A stretch of 64,000 nt of DNA from Dehalobacter restrictus DSM 9455 (GTDB taxonomy: Bacteria > Bacillota > Desulfitobacteriia > Desulfitobacteriales > Syntrophobotulaceae): assembly GCF_000512895.1 (NCBI RefSeq), contig NZ_CP007033.1, positions 2,715,001 to 2,779,000 of the forward strand. Reading direction: 5' to 3'. This document shows, piece after piece, positions 41,959-51,656 of the stretch. The translations under genes were made by a program, and so were the position numbers. The stretch's first letter is position 1; each line of letters begins with the position of its first letter. The notes under the pieces were generated by a model, which was not told the DNA's origin, did not search any database, and was given only the letters and a program-made list of their open reading frames with translations.

Positions 41959-42885
41959 TTAGAGCTGATTACTGCAGTTTAAGACATTAGCAATCTTATG
42001 CTTAACCATATTTTTGATGGCTTCTCTAGCCGGTTTTAGATACTGACGGGGATCAAAATCAGCAGGACTATTCGCCAAATACTCGCGGATTGAAGCCGTC
42101 ATGGCAAGGCGCAGATCGGTATCAATATTTATTTTGCAGACTCCCATGGTCCCAGCCTTATGAAGCATGTCTTCGGGGACACCCTGCGCTCCCTTGATAT
42201 CTCCTCCGTATTCGTTGCATTTTGCCACAAATTCCGGCAGTACCGTAGACGCGCCGTGTAAAACTAATGGGAAGCCAGGAAGCAGAGAGGCTATCTTTTC
42301 AAGACGCTCGAAATCAAGCATCGCTTCTCCCTTGAACTTATACGCTCCGTGACTGGTGCCAATCGCAACAGCCAGGGAATCACAGCCAGTTTTATGGACA
42401 AATTCGGCAGCCTGCTCCGGATCCGTATAGCTGCTGTCCTTAGCACTGACATTTACTGCATCTTCAATGCCGGCAAGTCTGCCTAATTCGGCTTCCACGA
42501 CGACGCCTTTCGCATGGGCGTACTCTACAACCTTTTTGGTAACCGCAATATTTTCGGCAAAAGACAGCTTAGAACCATCGATCATCACCGATGTGAAACC
42601 GCCGTCAACACAAGCCTTACAAATCTCAAAGTCTTCCCCGTGATCCAAATGCAGGCAGATCGGCAAACCCGTATCCTCCACTGCAGCCTCTACCAGCTTC
42701 ATTAAGTAAATATGTTTGGCATATTTCCGGGCACCCGCAGAAACCTGTAAAATTAAAGGTGCTTTTTCTTCCTTCGCAGCATCAACAATTCCCTGAATAA
42801 TTTCCATATTGTTAACGTTAAATGCTCCGACAGCACATTTTCCATAGACTTTTTTAAACATTTCAGCAGAAGTTACCAGTGGCAT
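41959..42885 (-). CDS. fba: Class II fructose-1,6-bisphosphate aldolase
   Basis: 308 aa zinc enzyme that cleaves fructose-1,6-bisphosphate in glycolysis and runs the reverse step in gluconeogenesis. Zinc and catalytic residues are in LHLDHGEDF, VEAELGRLAGIED, GTSHGAYKF, VLHGASTV and INIDTDLR. Length and motifs match the Gram-positive FbaA-type. GGAGGG before the ATG. It is monocistronic and ends at its own terminator, next to the IS insertion on that side. Confidence 0.94.
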   Translation of the reverse strand: MPLVTSAEMFKKVYGKCAVGAFNVNNMEIIQGIVDAAKEEKAPLILQVSAGARKYAKHIYLMKLVEAAVEDTGLPICLHLDHGEDFEICKACVDGGFTSVMIDGSKLSFAENIAVTKKVVEYAHAKGVVVEAELGRLAGIEDAVNVSAKDSSYTDPEQAAEFVHKTGCDSLAVAIGTSHGAYKFKGEAMLDFERLEKIASLLPGFPLVLHGASTVLPEFVAKCNEYGGDIKGAQGVPEDMLHKAGTMGVCKINIDTDLRLAMTASIREYLANSPADFDPRQYLKPAREAIKNMVKHKIANVLNCSNQL

Positions 42886-43095
42886 ATTAATTCCCTCCAG
42901 ATATTTTTTATATGTATGCTTTTGTATAGTATTACCCAGTTGAAAAATTATTTTTACCGTTTTAGTGACGGCTTTAGTTTATATTAATTGCCTGAAAACT
43001 TCAATAGTCCTTATAAACTTACTTATTCATTCGACATCATTTGCCTACATTTTCATTATATCGATATGTCATATCATGCTTTCCCTTTTGACATC

Positions 43096-43125
43096 TTGAC
43101 ACTGTTTTGCTTGATCAATTATAGT
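43096..43125 (+). promoter_or_regulatory. Promoter of the NusG-II gene
   Basis: Perfect TTGACA, 18-base spacer, TATAGT, 93 bases before the start codon. Confidence 0.6.
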
Positions 43126-43217
43126 ATGTTTGAATGAAGAAAGTTATGTTCTGTTTTTCTTGTGCTGTTCAGTCAGACATCCATAAGGAGAATGCTCAAG
43201 GAGGACCTACAAATACC

Positions 43218-43568
43218 ATGAAGAAACATGATATTATCCTAGTTGGCATCATTATCTTAATCGTGCTCATCGGTTTAGGTAGAATAAAATTCTATCAATC
43301 CCAAAATGAAAAAGACCTCAGGTTTGCCGAAATCACACAGAATAACGTGCTTATCGAACGTATTGATTTAAATGCGGTTCAGGAACCGCGGGAAATTACC
43401 CTTCCAGGCAAATACCATGAGATTGTTCTGGTGGAAAAAGGCCGCATCAGATTTAAAGAAACCAACTGTCCCGACCAGATTTGTGTCCGGACAGGCTGGC
43501 TGGAAAACCCAGGGGATTATGCTGTTTGTCTGCCCAATAAGGCAATTATCAATATTACTGAGAACTAA
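43218..43568 (+). CDS. NusG domain II-containing membrane-anchored protein
   Basis: 116 aa. One N-terminal membrane helix (IILVGIIILIVLIGLG), then a small beta-rich domain with the conserved TNCPDQICVRTGW and the closing CLPNKAIINI typical of the NusG_II (formerly DUF1312) family. In many Firmicutes this protein is encoded near electron-transport or heptaprenyl synthesis genes; that context is absent here. AAGGAGG lies 13 bases before the ATG, slightly far. The exact function is unknown. Confidence 0.85.
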   Translation: MKKHDIILVGIIILIVLIGLGRIKFYQSQNEKDLRFAEITQNNVLIERIDLNAVQEPREITLPGKYHEIVLVEKGRIRFKETNCPDQICVRTGWLENPGDYAVCLPNKAIINITEN

Positions 43569-43611
43569 ACTTGCGTTCATCTACCGGAATAAATGCAATA
43601 ACACGACAATA

Positions 43612-43639
43612 ACACCCCCAGCCAAAGGACTGGGGGTGT
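43612..43639. terminator. Bidirectional terminator between NusG-II and purL
   Basis: Perfect 10-bp arms ACACCCCCAG and CTGGGGGTGT around eight bases, between two converging genes. Confidence 0.85.
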
Positions 43640-43658
43640 ATGATTTGAATAGGAACTT

Positions 43659-46600
43659 TTACTTGAAATAATGGATGCCGCCCTCAAAAATGGGCTGGTA
43701 TTTGTTGCCGGGGACGTTTACAGCAACACCGGTTCCGGTCCGTTCGGAATGCGCCATTTTGCCCAATACCCGTCCGTCAGGGCTGGTGATCCCTTCAATG
43801 GCGTCAAAGGAACCATTCGAATTATCCTTGCTATCGTTGCTTGGTGTTCCATTCAGATCGACATATTGGGTAGCGATCTGCCCGTTCTGGATCAGCTTGC
43901 TGATGACTTCAGGACTCGCGACAAATCTTCCTTCGCCATGCGAAACCGGAATGGTATGTGTCTCGCCCAATTCAATACCGCTAAACCAGGGGGAAAGTGT
44001 GGAAACAACCTTGGTCCGAGCCATGCAGGAAACGTGGCGTCCGATCTTGTTATAGGTCAACGTAGGATCTTCTGCGTTTATTTCTTTGATTTCCCCGTAG
44101 GGGACCAGTCCCAGCTTAATCAAAGCCTGAAAGCCGTTGCATATTCCGAGCATCAGGCCGTCCCGCTGTTTCAGAAGGTTCATGACGGCATCTTTGATGC
44201 GCGGGTTATTAAACAAGGTGGCAATAAATTTTCCCGATCCGTCCGGTTCATCTCCGGCGCTAAAACCGCCCGGAAGCATGATGATCTGGGAGTTATTGAT
44301 TATTTTGACCATTTCTTTGATCGAACCTTCAATATCTGCGGCGCTGAGATTTCGAATAACCATGGTTTCGACCAGACCACCGGCTTTCGTGAAAGCTTTG
44401 GCAGAATCATATTCACAGTTTGTGCCCGGAAAAACAGGGATAAATACCCGTGGTTTTGCTGCTTTAATCGCCGGTCTGAAAGTACTGCGCTTGTCAAAGC
44501 TGACTGCCCGGGGTTTTTCGGTATTTTCGGCATTCTCAACCTTGCTTGGAAAGATTTTTTCCAGCGGCATTTCCCATTGGCTCAGCATATCCGTCAGCAG
44601 CAACTCGACTCCGTTGACAGCGATTGCTGGTTTCTCCTGCGTGCAGCCGAGTAATTCGTATTCGACATCGCCAAACAAAGCAGGCAGGTCAGCTTTCTCA
44701 TCCAATTCCAACAGAATCGAACCATAATCTGTCTGGAACAGGTCTGAAGACTCTATTTGTCTGCTGAAATGGAAACCAATCATATTGCCGAAAGCCATCT
44801 CGCTGACAGCGCCGGCAATCCCGCCCATTCTGATCGAACGTGAAGAGCGCACCCAGCCTAACTGAATCAAGTCCAAGACCTTTACAAAGTTTTTTGCCGC
44901 CATAGTAAAGTCAGGGATTTCCTGTTCGTCCCGGGTCAGTTTCAGCAGGACCACGTTGCTTCCGGCCTGTTTAAATTCCTGGGATACGACTTTGCGGGCA
45001 TCTGCAGTACAAACGGCAAATGCGACCAGGGTGGGCGGGACATTCAGCTCCATAAAGCTGCCCGACATACTGTCTTTTCCGCCTATAGCGGGAATGCCCA
45101 GCTGCTTTTGAGCATAATATGCGCCCAATAAAGCACTGAAAGGTTGCCCCCATTTGCCGGCGTCGTTGAGTTTGCCAAAATACTCCTGCAAGGTAAGGCG
45201 TATCTTGCGGTAATCTCCGCCTATGGCCACTGCTTTCGCAACGGCATCCAGCACCGCATATAAAGCCCCGTGAAACGGGCTCCATTTGGCCAGTTGCGGG
45301 TTATAGCCATACGTCATGATCGTAGCTGTCGTCGTATCACCTTCAAGTACCGGCAGTTTGGCAACCATGCCTTCAGCCGGGGTCAGCTGGTATTTCCCGC
45401 CTAACGGCATGAGTACCGATGCCGCGCCGATCGTACTGTCAAATCTCTCGATCAGTCCCTTTTTACTGCAGACATTCAAATCGCCTAAATTAGCATTCCA
45501 GGCTTTACGTAAATCCGGCAGTTCCCGGGTCACTGGGCTGGGGATAGCGTTAAAGTAATTTTGTGTTTCCAGCGGTGCTGCCACTTCAACCTTCGTCTTT
45601 TGTTTGACCCCATTGGTATTCAGAAAGTCACGGCTGAGATCTAAGATCGTCTTGCTCCGCCAGGACATTTTAAGCCGATGATCGCCGGTTACCCGGGCAA
45701 TAATGGTTGCTTCAAGATTTTCTTCGGTTGCCAGGCATTTAAATTTATCCCAATCCTCAGCTGCCAGGACGACAGCCATGCGTTCCTGGGATTCGGAAAT
45801 CGCCAGTTCTGTCCCATCCAGACTTTCGTATTTTTTTGGCACGGCATCCAGACAGATATCAAGGCCGTCAGTCAGTTCCCCCACGGCAACAGAGACACCA
45901 CCGGCGCCAAAATCGTTGCATTTTTTAATAAGCGTACTGACTTCCGGGTTGCGGAACAGCCGCTGAATCTTTCTTTCATTCGGCGGATTGCCCTTCTGAA
46001 CTTCGGCGCCGCAGCTGGTCAGCGATTCCAGCGTATGTTCTTTGGAAGAGCCCGTCGCTCCGCCGCAGCCGTCCCGGCCTGTCCTGCCGCCAACCAGCAC
46101 GATCACATCACCTTCTTCAGGAGGTTTGCGGATGACGTTTTTTCTGGGGGCAGCACCGATAACCGCACCGATCTCCATTCTTTTAGCGATAAAGCCTTCG
46201 TCATAGACTTCGGCGACCTGACCTGTCGCCAGTCCGATTTGATTGCCGTAAGAACTATATCCGGCTGCAGCAACGGTGGTAATCTTTCTTTGAGGCAGTT
46301 TACCGGATAAAGTATCTTCGACCTTTGCCCGTGGATCGCCGCTGCCGGTGACCCGCATCGCCTGATAGACATAGGTCCGGCCTGACAACGGGTCTCGGAT
46401 CGCACCGCCCAGACAGGTGGCAGCACCGCCAAACGGTTCGATTTCTGTCGGATGATTATGCGTTTCGTTTTTAAACATTACCAGCCATTCTTCTTCCCGG
46501 CCGTTCACCTCGGCAGTCACAACAATACTGCAGGCATTGATTTCATCGGATTCATCCAGATCATCAAGGAGGCCTGCCATTTTAAGCTCTTTCATCCCTA

Positions 46601-47447
46601 TTGTAGCGATATCCATCAGACAAATGTCCTTAGTGGGCAGCTTGTCCTGATATACCTTAGCTCTGGAAGCCTTATAGCAATCGAAAGCCGTTTTGATAGG
46701 CCCGGAAAAAATTCCATCCTTAATATCGACTTCTTCAATTTCAGTCTGGAATGTCGTGTGCCGGCAGTGATCGGACCAGTAAGTGTCAATCGTTTTAATT
46801 TCAGTCATGGTCGGGTTTCTTTTTTCCGTATCCCGGAAATAGGACTGACAGAACAGCAAGTCTTCGACGCTCATGGCAAGATTCATGTGCTGCTGCATCG
46901 CAGTAATTTCTTCCGGTGTTTTGGTGATAAATCCTTCCATCGTTTCAACGTCGGCCGGTTCTGCTGCTTCAAATTCTAGACTCTGCGGTTTTGCCAGCGA
47001 AGCTTCCCGCGATTCGACCGGGTTAATGCAGTATTGTTTGATTCTTGCAAAGTCCTGATCCGATAGTTTTCCTTCCAGGATAATCACTTTGGCTGAAGCA
47101 ATCAGCGGACGCTCTTTCTGGGTCAGCATCTGGATACATTGGGCTGCCGAATCCGCCCGTTGATCGTACTGACCTGGCAGATACTCCATCGCAAAGACCC
47201 TGTCCCCTGACGAGATGTCCAGCGTTTCCTCGTAAAGGATATCCAAGGGAGGCTCGGCAAAAATAATCGTACGGGATTTCTCATATTCTTCATCGGTAAT
47301 CCCGGAAATATCATAGCGGTTGATCGTTCTGACCCCCTGCAGTCCTGCAATGCTTAAATTATCCCGAAGATCTGCAAAAAGTCCCTGAGCTTCGATATTG
47401 AACCCCTGTTTTTTCTCCACATACAATCTTTTTACAGCTTGTAACAA
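43659..47447 (-). CDS. purL: Phosphoribosylformylglycinamidine synthase, fused large form
   Basis: 1,262 aa. It makes FGAM from FGAR, ATP and glutamine in purine synthesis. The synthase part has YWSDHCRHTTFQTE and FKNETHNHPTEIEPFGGAATCLGG; the C-terminal glutaminase has LMLGICNGFQALIKLGL (nucleophile Cys), with His/Glu in VSHGEGRF. PurL and PurQ are thus in one chain with the clostridial/proteobacterial-like large PurL; no separate purS or purQ is near. The start is TTG with GGAGGT eight bases upstream. The gene has its own promoter and a leader of about 175 bases. Confidence 0.94.
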   Translation of the reverse strand: MLQAVKRLYVEKKQGFNIEAQGLFADLRDNLSIAGLQGVRTINRYDISGITDEEYEKSRTIIFAEPPLDILYEETLDISSGDRVFAMEYLPGQYDQRADSAAQCIQMLTQKERPLIASAKVIILEGKLSDQDFARIKQYCINPVESREASLAKPQSLEFEAAEPADVETMEGFITKTPEEITAMQQHMNLAMSVEDLLFCQSYFRDTEKRNPTMTEIKTIDTYWSDHCRHTTFQTEIEEVDIKDGIFSGPIKTAFDCYKASRAKVYQDKLPTKDICLMDIATIGMKELKMAGLLDDLDESDEINACSIVVTAEVNGREEEWLVMFKNETHNHPTEIEPFGGAATCLGGAIRDPLSGRTYVYQAMRVTGSGDPRAKVEDTLSGKLPQRKITTVAAAGYSSYGNQIGLATGQVAEVYDEGFIAKRMEIGAVIGAAPRKNVIRKPPEEGDVIVLVGGRTGRDGCGGATGSSKEHTLESLTSCGAEVQKGNPPNERKIQRLFRNPEVSTLIKKCNDFGAGGVSVAVGELTDGLDICLDAVPKKYESLDGTELAISESQERMAVVLAAEDWDKFKCLATEENLEATIIARVTGDHRLKMSWRSKTILDLSRDFLNTNGVKQKTKVEVAAPLETQNYFNAIPSPVTRELPDLRKAWNANLGDLNVCSKKGLIERFDSTIGAASVLMPLGGKYQLTPAEGMVAKLPVLEGDTTTATIMTYGYNPQLAKWSPFHGALYAVLDAVAKAVAIGGDYRKIRLTLQEYFGKLNDAGKWGQPFSALLGAYYAQKQLGIPAIGGKDSMSGSFMELNVPPTLVAFAVCTADARKVVSQEFKQAGSNVVLLKLTRDEQEIPDFTMAAKNFVKVLDLIQLGWVRSSRSIRMGGIAGAVSEMAFGNMIGFHFSRQIESSDLFQTDYGSILLELDEKADLPALFGDVEYELLGCTQEKPAIAVNGVELLLTDMLSQWEMPLEKIFPSKVENAENTEKPRAVSFDKRSTFRPAIKAAKPRVFIPVFPGTNCEYDSAKAFTKAGGLVETMVIRNLSAADIEGSIKEMVKIINNSQIIMLPGGFSAGDEPDGSGKFIATLFNNPRIKDAVMNLLKQRDGLMLGICNGFQALIKLGLVPYGEIKEINAEDPTLTYNKIGRHVSCMARTKVVSTLSPWFSGIELGETHTIPVSHGEGRFVASPEVISKLIQNGQIATQYVDLNGTPSNDSKDNSNGSFDAIEGITSPDGRVLGKMAHSERTGTGVAVNVPGNKYQPIFEGGIHYFK

Positions 47448-47629
47448 AATATAGTACCTCCATTTCTGGTGTGCAACATAATTCTAACTTCTGTCTTGTA
47501 CATTTTACGCTCATGCAGTCCATATCACAATACCTGTTTTATTGGTAGACCCACTGCGTCGATTTTGTGATCCGCAGCATAAATACCGAATGGCTGTGCA
47601 TATTGAGTCGAATATATTCGTTTAGTATT

Positions 47630-47657
47630 AGTATAATTCGAAAAGACTGGCCGTCAA
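47630..47657 (-). promoter_or_regulatory. purL promoter with palindrome at start site
   Basis: Minus strand TTGACG, 16 bases, TATACT. CGAATATATTCG, a perfect 12-bp palindrome (47608-47620 area), lies at about the transcription start and may be an operator. The leader also folds CTGCG/CGCAG near 47550-47580; it does not match the purine riboswitch consensus. Confidence 0.5.
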
Positions 47658-47739
47658 GGGAAAACAGAATGTTCTGCAATTATAAAGTTGCCTATTCGAA
47701 ATAGTTCCTTTACATGTATTTTATAGTAGAATTAACTAA

Positions 47740-48940
47740 GGGAAACACTGATTAAATCGCCCCCCGGACAAAAAAATGGTAAAATTAAAGAAAACAGTAA
47801 CAGGTGGTAAAAATGGGGCAACAAACCTTTTCGGATATAGAATACTCAAACCGACGGAAGAAAACGAAACGAGAAGAATTTCTTGAAATAATGAACGAGA
47901 TCATCCCCTGGGACGAATGGGTGGCGCTTATACAGCCGCACTATTTTGACGGTAAGCGCGGTCGTCCACCGCTCGGGATTGAAAAAATGCTGAGAATGTA
48001 TCTGCTGCAGATATGGTTTAGCCTTTCTGACGAAGGTGTAGAGGATGCCATTTACGACAGTTACGCCATGCGAAAATTTATGGGAATAGACTTCATACAT
48101 GAGCAGGCGCCGGATGCGACCACCCTGCTCAAATTCCGTCATTTGATTGAGGAAAGCGGCTTAGGGAAGGCATTCTTTGAGGCGATCAACCGTTGTTTGG
48201 AACAGTGCGGACATATCATGAAAGGTGGAACCATTGTTGACGCCACACTGATCAGCGCGCCATCCTCAACGAAGAACGCAAGCGGTAGCCGCGATCCGGA
48301 GATGCACCAAACAAAGAAGGGTAATCAGTGGTATTTCGGCATGAAATGCCATATCGGTGTGGACGCAGGGACCGGTTATATTCATGGTATAGCGGCAACA
48401 GGCGCAAATGTGCATGACATAGCCGAAGCGTCAAAGCTAATGAGGCCGGAAGACGAGGTTTTCTACGGTGACGCCGGATATTTGGGACTAAATAAACGAC
48501 CGGAAATCACAGAGGACCCTCACAAATCACAAATTGATTACCGTATCGCTGAGCGTCCCGGAAAGAAACGCAGCATGGACAATGGCCCTGCACGGGATTT
48601 TTATTGCCATATAGAGTTTCGGAAAGCGTCTGTCCGAGCCAAAGTGGAGCACGCCTTTCATATCATTAAGAACATATTTGGCTTCAAAAAGGTTTGTTAT
48701 AGAGGAATTGCCAAGAATCTGAATAGACTGTATATGCTGGCCGCCAGCGCAAACCTGCTGATGTGCGCCCGAAGCGGCGGCTGGCGAAGCCAATGCGCGT
48801 AATCCGGGGATAAGTACGCCTTTTTTCGAGAATTACTCGGAAAAGGCAGCTGAAATCGGCGGCGATAGGGCCGCTAACTTGGGATTATCCCACTTTATTA
48901 TTTATTGGGATGATAAAAAACGTTATTAATCAGTGGTTCC
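47740..48940 (+). mobile_element. Intact IS5-family insertion sequence, 1.2 kb
   Basis: Terminal repeats GGAAACACTGATTAA (left) and GGAACCACTGATTAA (right, inverted) match at 14 of 15 positions. CTAAG flanks both ends, consistent with the 4-base CTAA-type duplication of IS5. It carries one intact transposase and lies between purL and the HD-domain gene. Confidence 0.88.
47813..48802 (+). CDS. IS5-family transposase
   Basis: 329 aa DDE transposase, full length. N-terminal DUF772-like domain (PLGIEKMLRMYLLQIWFSLSD), catalytic Asp in GTIVDATLISAPSS, second Asp in VFYGDAGYLG and Glu in VRAKVEHAFHIIKNIFGF (the YREK-like block). The ATG at 47813 has AGGTGG upstream; a GTG three codons earlier is possible. 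All catalytic residues are present, so the element may be active. Confidence 0.93.
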   Translation: MGQQTFSDIEYSNRRKKTKREEFLEIMNEIIPWDEWVALIQPHYFDGKRGRPPLGIEKMLRMYLLQIWFSLSDEGVEDAIYDSYAMRKFMGIDFIHEQAPDATTLLKFRHLIEESGLGKAFFEAINRCLEQCGHIMKGGTIVDATLISAPSSTKNASGSRDPEMHQTKKGNQWYFGMKCHIGVDAGTGYIHGIAATGANVHDIAEASKLMRPEDEVFYGDAGYLGLNKRPEITEDPHKSQIDYRIAERPGKKRSMDNGPARDFYCHIEFRKASVRAKVEHAFHIIKNIFGFKKVCYRGIAKNLNRLYMLAASANLLMCARSGGWRSQCA

Positions 48941-49019
48941 TAAGGTCTTTTAAAGGTGCTCGTAGGCTGCTGACGAATGCCGAACTGTTATCTACGACAG
49001 AAAATTCTGGAGGTGCGGA

Positions 49020-49514
49020 ATGAATGATATCGGGCAGGTTATCAACGCTATGATCCATTATTTTATGGGTGACGCGCGGCGCATCAACCATTTTATTAAG
49101 GTCTATGGCTTTGCCAAGACCATTGGCGTGCTGGAAGGGCTGGATGAAAGCACGCAGGAAATTCTTGAAATTGCGGCTGTCACTCATGACATTGGGATAA
49201 AAAACAGTGAAAAAAAATACAACAGTGCTTCCGGAAGTCATCAACAAGTCGAAGGACCTCCTGAAGCCAGAAAGCTATTGGAAGATTTAAACTTTCATCC
49301 TGCGGTCATTGGTAGGATTTGCTGGTTGATTGCGCATCACCATACCTATGATAAGATTGACGAACTTGATCACCAGATATTGATAGAGGCTGATTTTATT
49401 GTTAATGCTTTTGAAGATGACCTGTCAGAGATCGCCATTCAAAATGTTTCTGAGAAAATATTCAAGACTGAAACCGGACGAAGATTCCTGAACAAACTAT
49501 ATTTTTCAAAATAG
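49020..49514 (+). CDS. HD-domain phosphohydrolase-like protein
   Basis: 164 aa. The HD motif is THDIGIKNSEKK, with further metal-ligand histidines in LIAHHHTYDKID and an Asp in IEADFIVNAFED; the Asn/Phe positions match HD proteins related to hydrolases of uncharacterised phosphates. TGGAGGTGC precedes the ATG. The IS5 element ends 80 bases upstream, so the gene may have lost or gained a promoter. Substrate is unknown. Confidence 0.85.
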   Translation: MNDIGQVINAMIHYFMGDARRINHFIKVYGFAKTIGVLEGLDESTQEILEIAAVTHDIGIKNSEKKYNSASGSHQQVEGPPEARKLLEDLNFHPAVIGRICWLIAHHHTYDKIDELDHQILIEADFIVNAFEDDLSEIAIQNVSEKIFKTETGRRFLNKLYFSK

Positions 49515-49574
49515 CTTGATGATCATAGATGTACTGTAATTCTCATTCAGCTCGATAATATTTGAATGTCAATT

Positions 49575-49602
49575 AAGGGAAGAGTTAACGAACTCTTCCC
49601 TT
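49575..49602 (+). terminator. Terminator downstream of the HD gene
   Basis: Perfect 12-bp arms AAGGGAAGAGTT and AACTCTTCCCTT with AACG loop. Confidence 0.8.
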
Positions 49603-49677
49603 CTAGCGCGAGCAAGGGCGAAAAAGAAATATCCGGGAATGATCTAGAATAACCAATCCTAGAAATATTCTAATGTG

Positions 49678-50616
49678 TTATAACTGTAAATCCCGTTTTA
49701 ACCTGTTTAATATTCTTAGGTAATGATTAGCTTCTCTCAATACATGATCTGCTAAGAGTGGAATGATTATTGATTTTATCTTACACGTTAGTATCCCTTC
49801 TGTACCGGCTGCTTTAAAATCTCTAAACGCTCGGGTCGCCGTAATCGTTGACCGTGTTAAACCGCCAATATCTGTTTTAGTTAGGGATGCTTCCGGCACC
49901 TTTTGTTCAAGTGTATTGAATTGCTTGTCAAAGCCTTCTGCTTGAACAATTAGGCCAGATTCAGTTGGATCTAATAATTGACGAATAAACTGTGCGTGTT
50001 CCGCCATTTGCCTGTTCCAGAACTTTTCTTCTTCAATAGCCTCCTGAATAAAATCAACCGCCATGTGCCTTTGCAATCGCTCTAAATGATTTATGTAAAA
50101 TAATGCTTCTCTTCGGATATGGATTATTAATAAAGGAAAATTAAAAGTGAACAATTTACATTGAAGCATTCCGTTAAGTATATTGGTTTTAAACTGGACC
50201 AAAGCATTGGTCAAACCAATGGCTTTCTGATTTAAGGCAGTGACTTGTGCCTCAAGTTGTGCTGGATTTACTCCGCCATTTGGGGTTAGTCCGAATTCTT
50301 CATTAGTAATAACTGATTCAATCGTGATCCCAGATAGCTCCTCAGTAACTTGTTCAGCTCGTAGCGTTTTATCTGTTATGGATTCCCCTGATCTTAATGT
50401 TTCTTCGCTGACAACCCCGTTTGCCAAAAATACAGCCTCCCTTAATACTTCAGCAAATTGGGTCTTAAACATATCCGCTTGTTGCGCAAATGCTGCATCC
50501 TTCGTCACAAAACCAGCTTCGAGGAATATAGAATGCTCCTTCATAATTCGTCCAAAAAACAGGTGTAATTCCAAGGACTCCCGAACAAAATCTCCAGGCA
50601 GTAATATTGCTTTCAA
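49678..50616 (-). CDS. DUF2935 protein (duplicated four-helix bundle)
   Basis: 312 aa. Two related halves of about 140 residues, each starting with a HxxFxxR/HxxFWNRQMAEHAQF-type helix (HLFFGRIMKEHSIFLEAG in the first, EEEKFWNRQMAEHAQFI in the second), which marks DUF2935. The conserved His and Glu residues suggest a metal-binding bundle. The start is TTG with AAGGAGGG upstream. The stop lies in TATAACAC, similar to the TAACAC ends of the SDR cassette-like unit. Function is unknown. Confidence 0.75.
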   Translation of the reverse strand: MKAILLPGDFVRESLELHLFFGRIMKEHSIFLEAGFVTKDAAFAQQADMFKTQFAEVLREAVFLANGVVSEETLRSGESITDKTLRAEQVTEELSGITIESVITNEEFGLTPNGGVNPAQLEAQVTALNQKAIGLTNALVQFKTNILNGMLQCKLFTFNFPLLIIHIRREALFYINHLERLQRHMAVDFIQEAIEEEKFWNRQMAEHAQFIRQLLDPTESGLIVQAEGFDKQFNTLEQKVPEASLTKTDIGGLTRSTITATRAFRDFKAAGTEGILTCKIKSIIIPLLADHVLREANHYLRILNRLKRDLQL

Positions 50617-50974
50617 TTAAATCCCTCCTTCGTTAACGCTTACGCTAAAACGTATTTTTAAAAGAACTCATTTATTCCATTATCTCTAGAAATCTACTCA
50701 CGTCTCTATTAATGTTAGCCCTTCTTAACTACGGATGAGAGTTTAACCGGGTCATGTTCAGTTCGTTATAATATTCAGCGCCATTATTGCCAACGATATA
50801 TTTTTAACGTCCAGCGGTGTTCTGACCGATATACCACAAAAATCAAAACCACTAAATGCTGTAACATAGCATTTAGTGGTTATTAAAATGGACAATCGGA
50901 CAATGGGCAATAGCCGATCCTATGAGAATTCATCACTCGGATGGAAGAAGTCAATATCGCAGCGCTGCCTTGCT
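50617..50974. other. Non-coding stretch with hairpin and cassette-like motif
   Basis: No gene seen. It contains the 14-bp hairpin at 50847-50881 and, at 50805-50815, the motif TAACGTCCAGC that matches 10 of 11 bases at 52647-52657 beside the SDR gene. Confidence 0.5.
50847..50881. terminator. 14-bp perfect hairpin, probable terminator
   Basis: AACCACTAAATGCT and AGCATTTAGTGGTT around GTAACAT, 94 bases after the small membrane-protein gene. Confidence 0.65.
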
Positions 50975-51136
50975 TTAATAAGGATTTATCGAGTATAAAT
51001 ACGAATATACTATCCAAATGATTGCAATAATAATCAATGCAATAACTGAAGACACTATTAGGGGTTTTTTCTTATTTATTATTCCGTAAATTAAACCTGT
51101 AAGCGAAGCTACAATAAGAATAATACCCAAGGCCAT
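50975..51136 (-). CDS. Small membrane protein (53 aa)
   Basis: 53 aa, two membrane helices (ALGIILIVASLTGLIYGII and LIVSSVIALIIIAIIWIVY) separated by a basic NKKK turn. GGAGGTG lies six bases before the ATG, and the frame is intact, which supports a real gene despite its size. It lies 95 bases after the 106-residue membrane protein, probably on one transcript. No family was recognised. Confidence 0.7.
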   Translation of the reverse strand: MALGIILIVASLTGLIYGIINKKKPLIVSSVIALIIIAIIWIVYSYLYSINPY

Positions 51137-51231
51137 ACCGTTACACCTCCGAAATTTAAATATCCCTCATAATTTTACCTCTTGAAGTTATAATATTCTA
51201 CTACTACGAAGGAATAATACATCAATTCCTT

Positions 51232-51552
51232 TCACCCGCGATTGCCTATCAATAACATTAAAACACCAATAAGAAATACAATGCCAAGAGGTATTGATAG
51301 ATAGACCAAAACAGAGTGTTCATTATGTTTTTTGACAGCTATTAGTCCAATGGCAGAAGCAATGATTATTGCTGAAAACATAAGATAAATGACCGTTCCC
51401 AGAAATGGACTATTAATAGGATTCGGATATTCGAGCGTGTTCCCCTGTGTTGAAGAAATTATACCCCCTGCTACTGCTAAAGCAATAAAAGCAATAAATA
51501 ATCCTACTGACCATCTCCCAGCACGAGTTTCGGGCAAAAGTACCGTTTTCAT
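51232..51552 (-). CDS. Hypothetical three-helix membrane protein
   Basis: 106 aa with three predicted membrane segments (WSVGLFIAFIALAVAGGII, LGTVIYLMFSAIIIASAIGL and LSIPLGIVFLIGVLMLLIG). The ATG at 51552 is chosen from GAAGGTG upstream. It is followed by the 53-residue membrane protein. No functional motif is visible; the family was not recognised. Confidence 0.7.
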   Translation of the reverse strand: MKTVLLPETRAGRWSVGLFIAFIALAVAGGIISSTQGNTLEYPNPINSPFLGTVIYLMFSAIIIASAIGLIAVKKHNEHSVLVYLSIPLGIVFLIGVLMLLIGNRG

Positions 51553-51656
51553 GAGATACACCTTCTTTCAAATTTAGATTGCATTAGTTTGCAATTGTAT
51601 ACTAATGCGAAGAAATATCCGACTATTTTCGTCCGCACCAGGAGGGCGCGGTTGCG

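Noticed and set aside
43671-44654. 327-residue open frame on the plus strand inside purL
   Set aside because: It is antisense to the conserved glutaminase domain of purL and has no recognisable protein motif.
47448-47623. Purine riboswitch in the purL leader
   Set aside because: GTCTACC and GATATGG strings occur, but in the wrong order and without the closing P1 helix.
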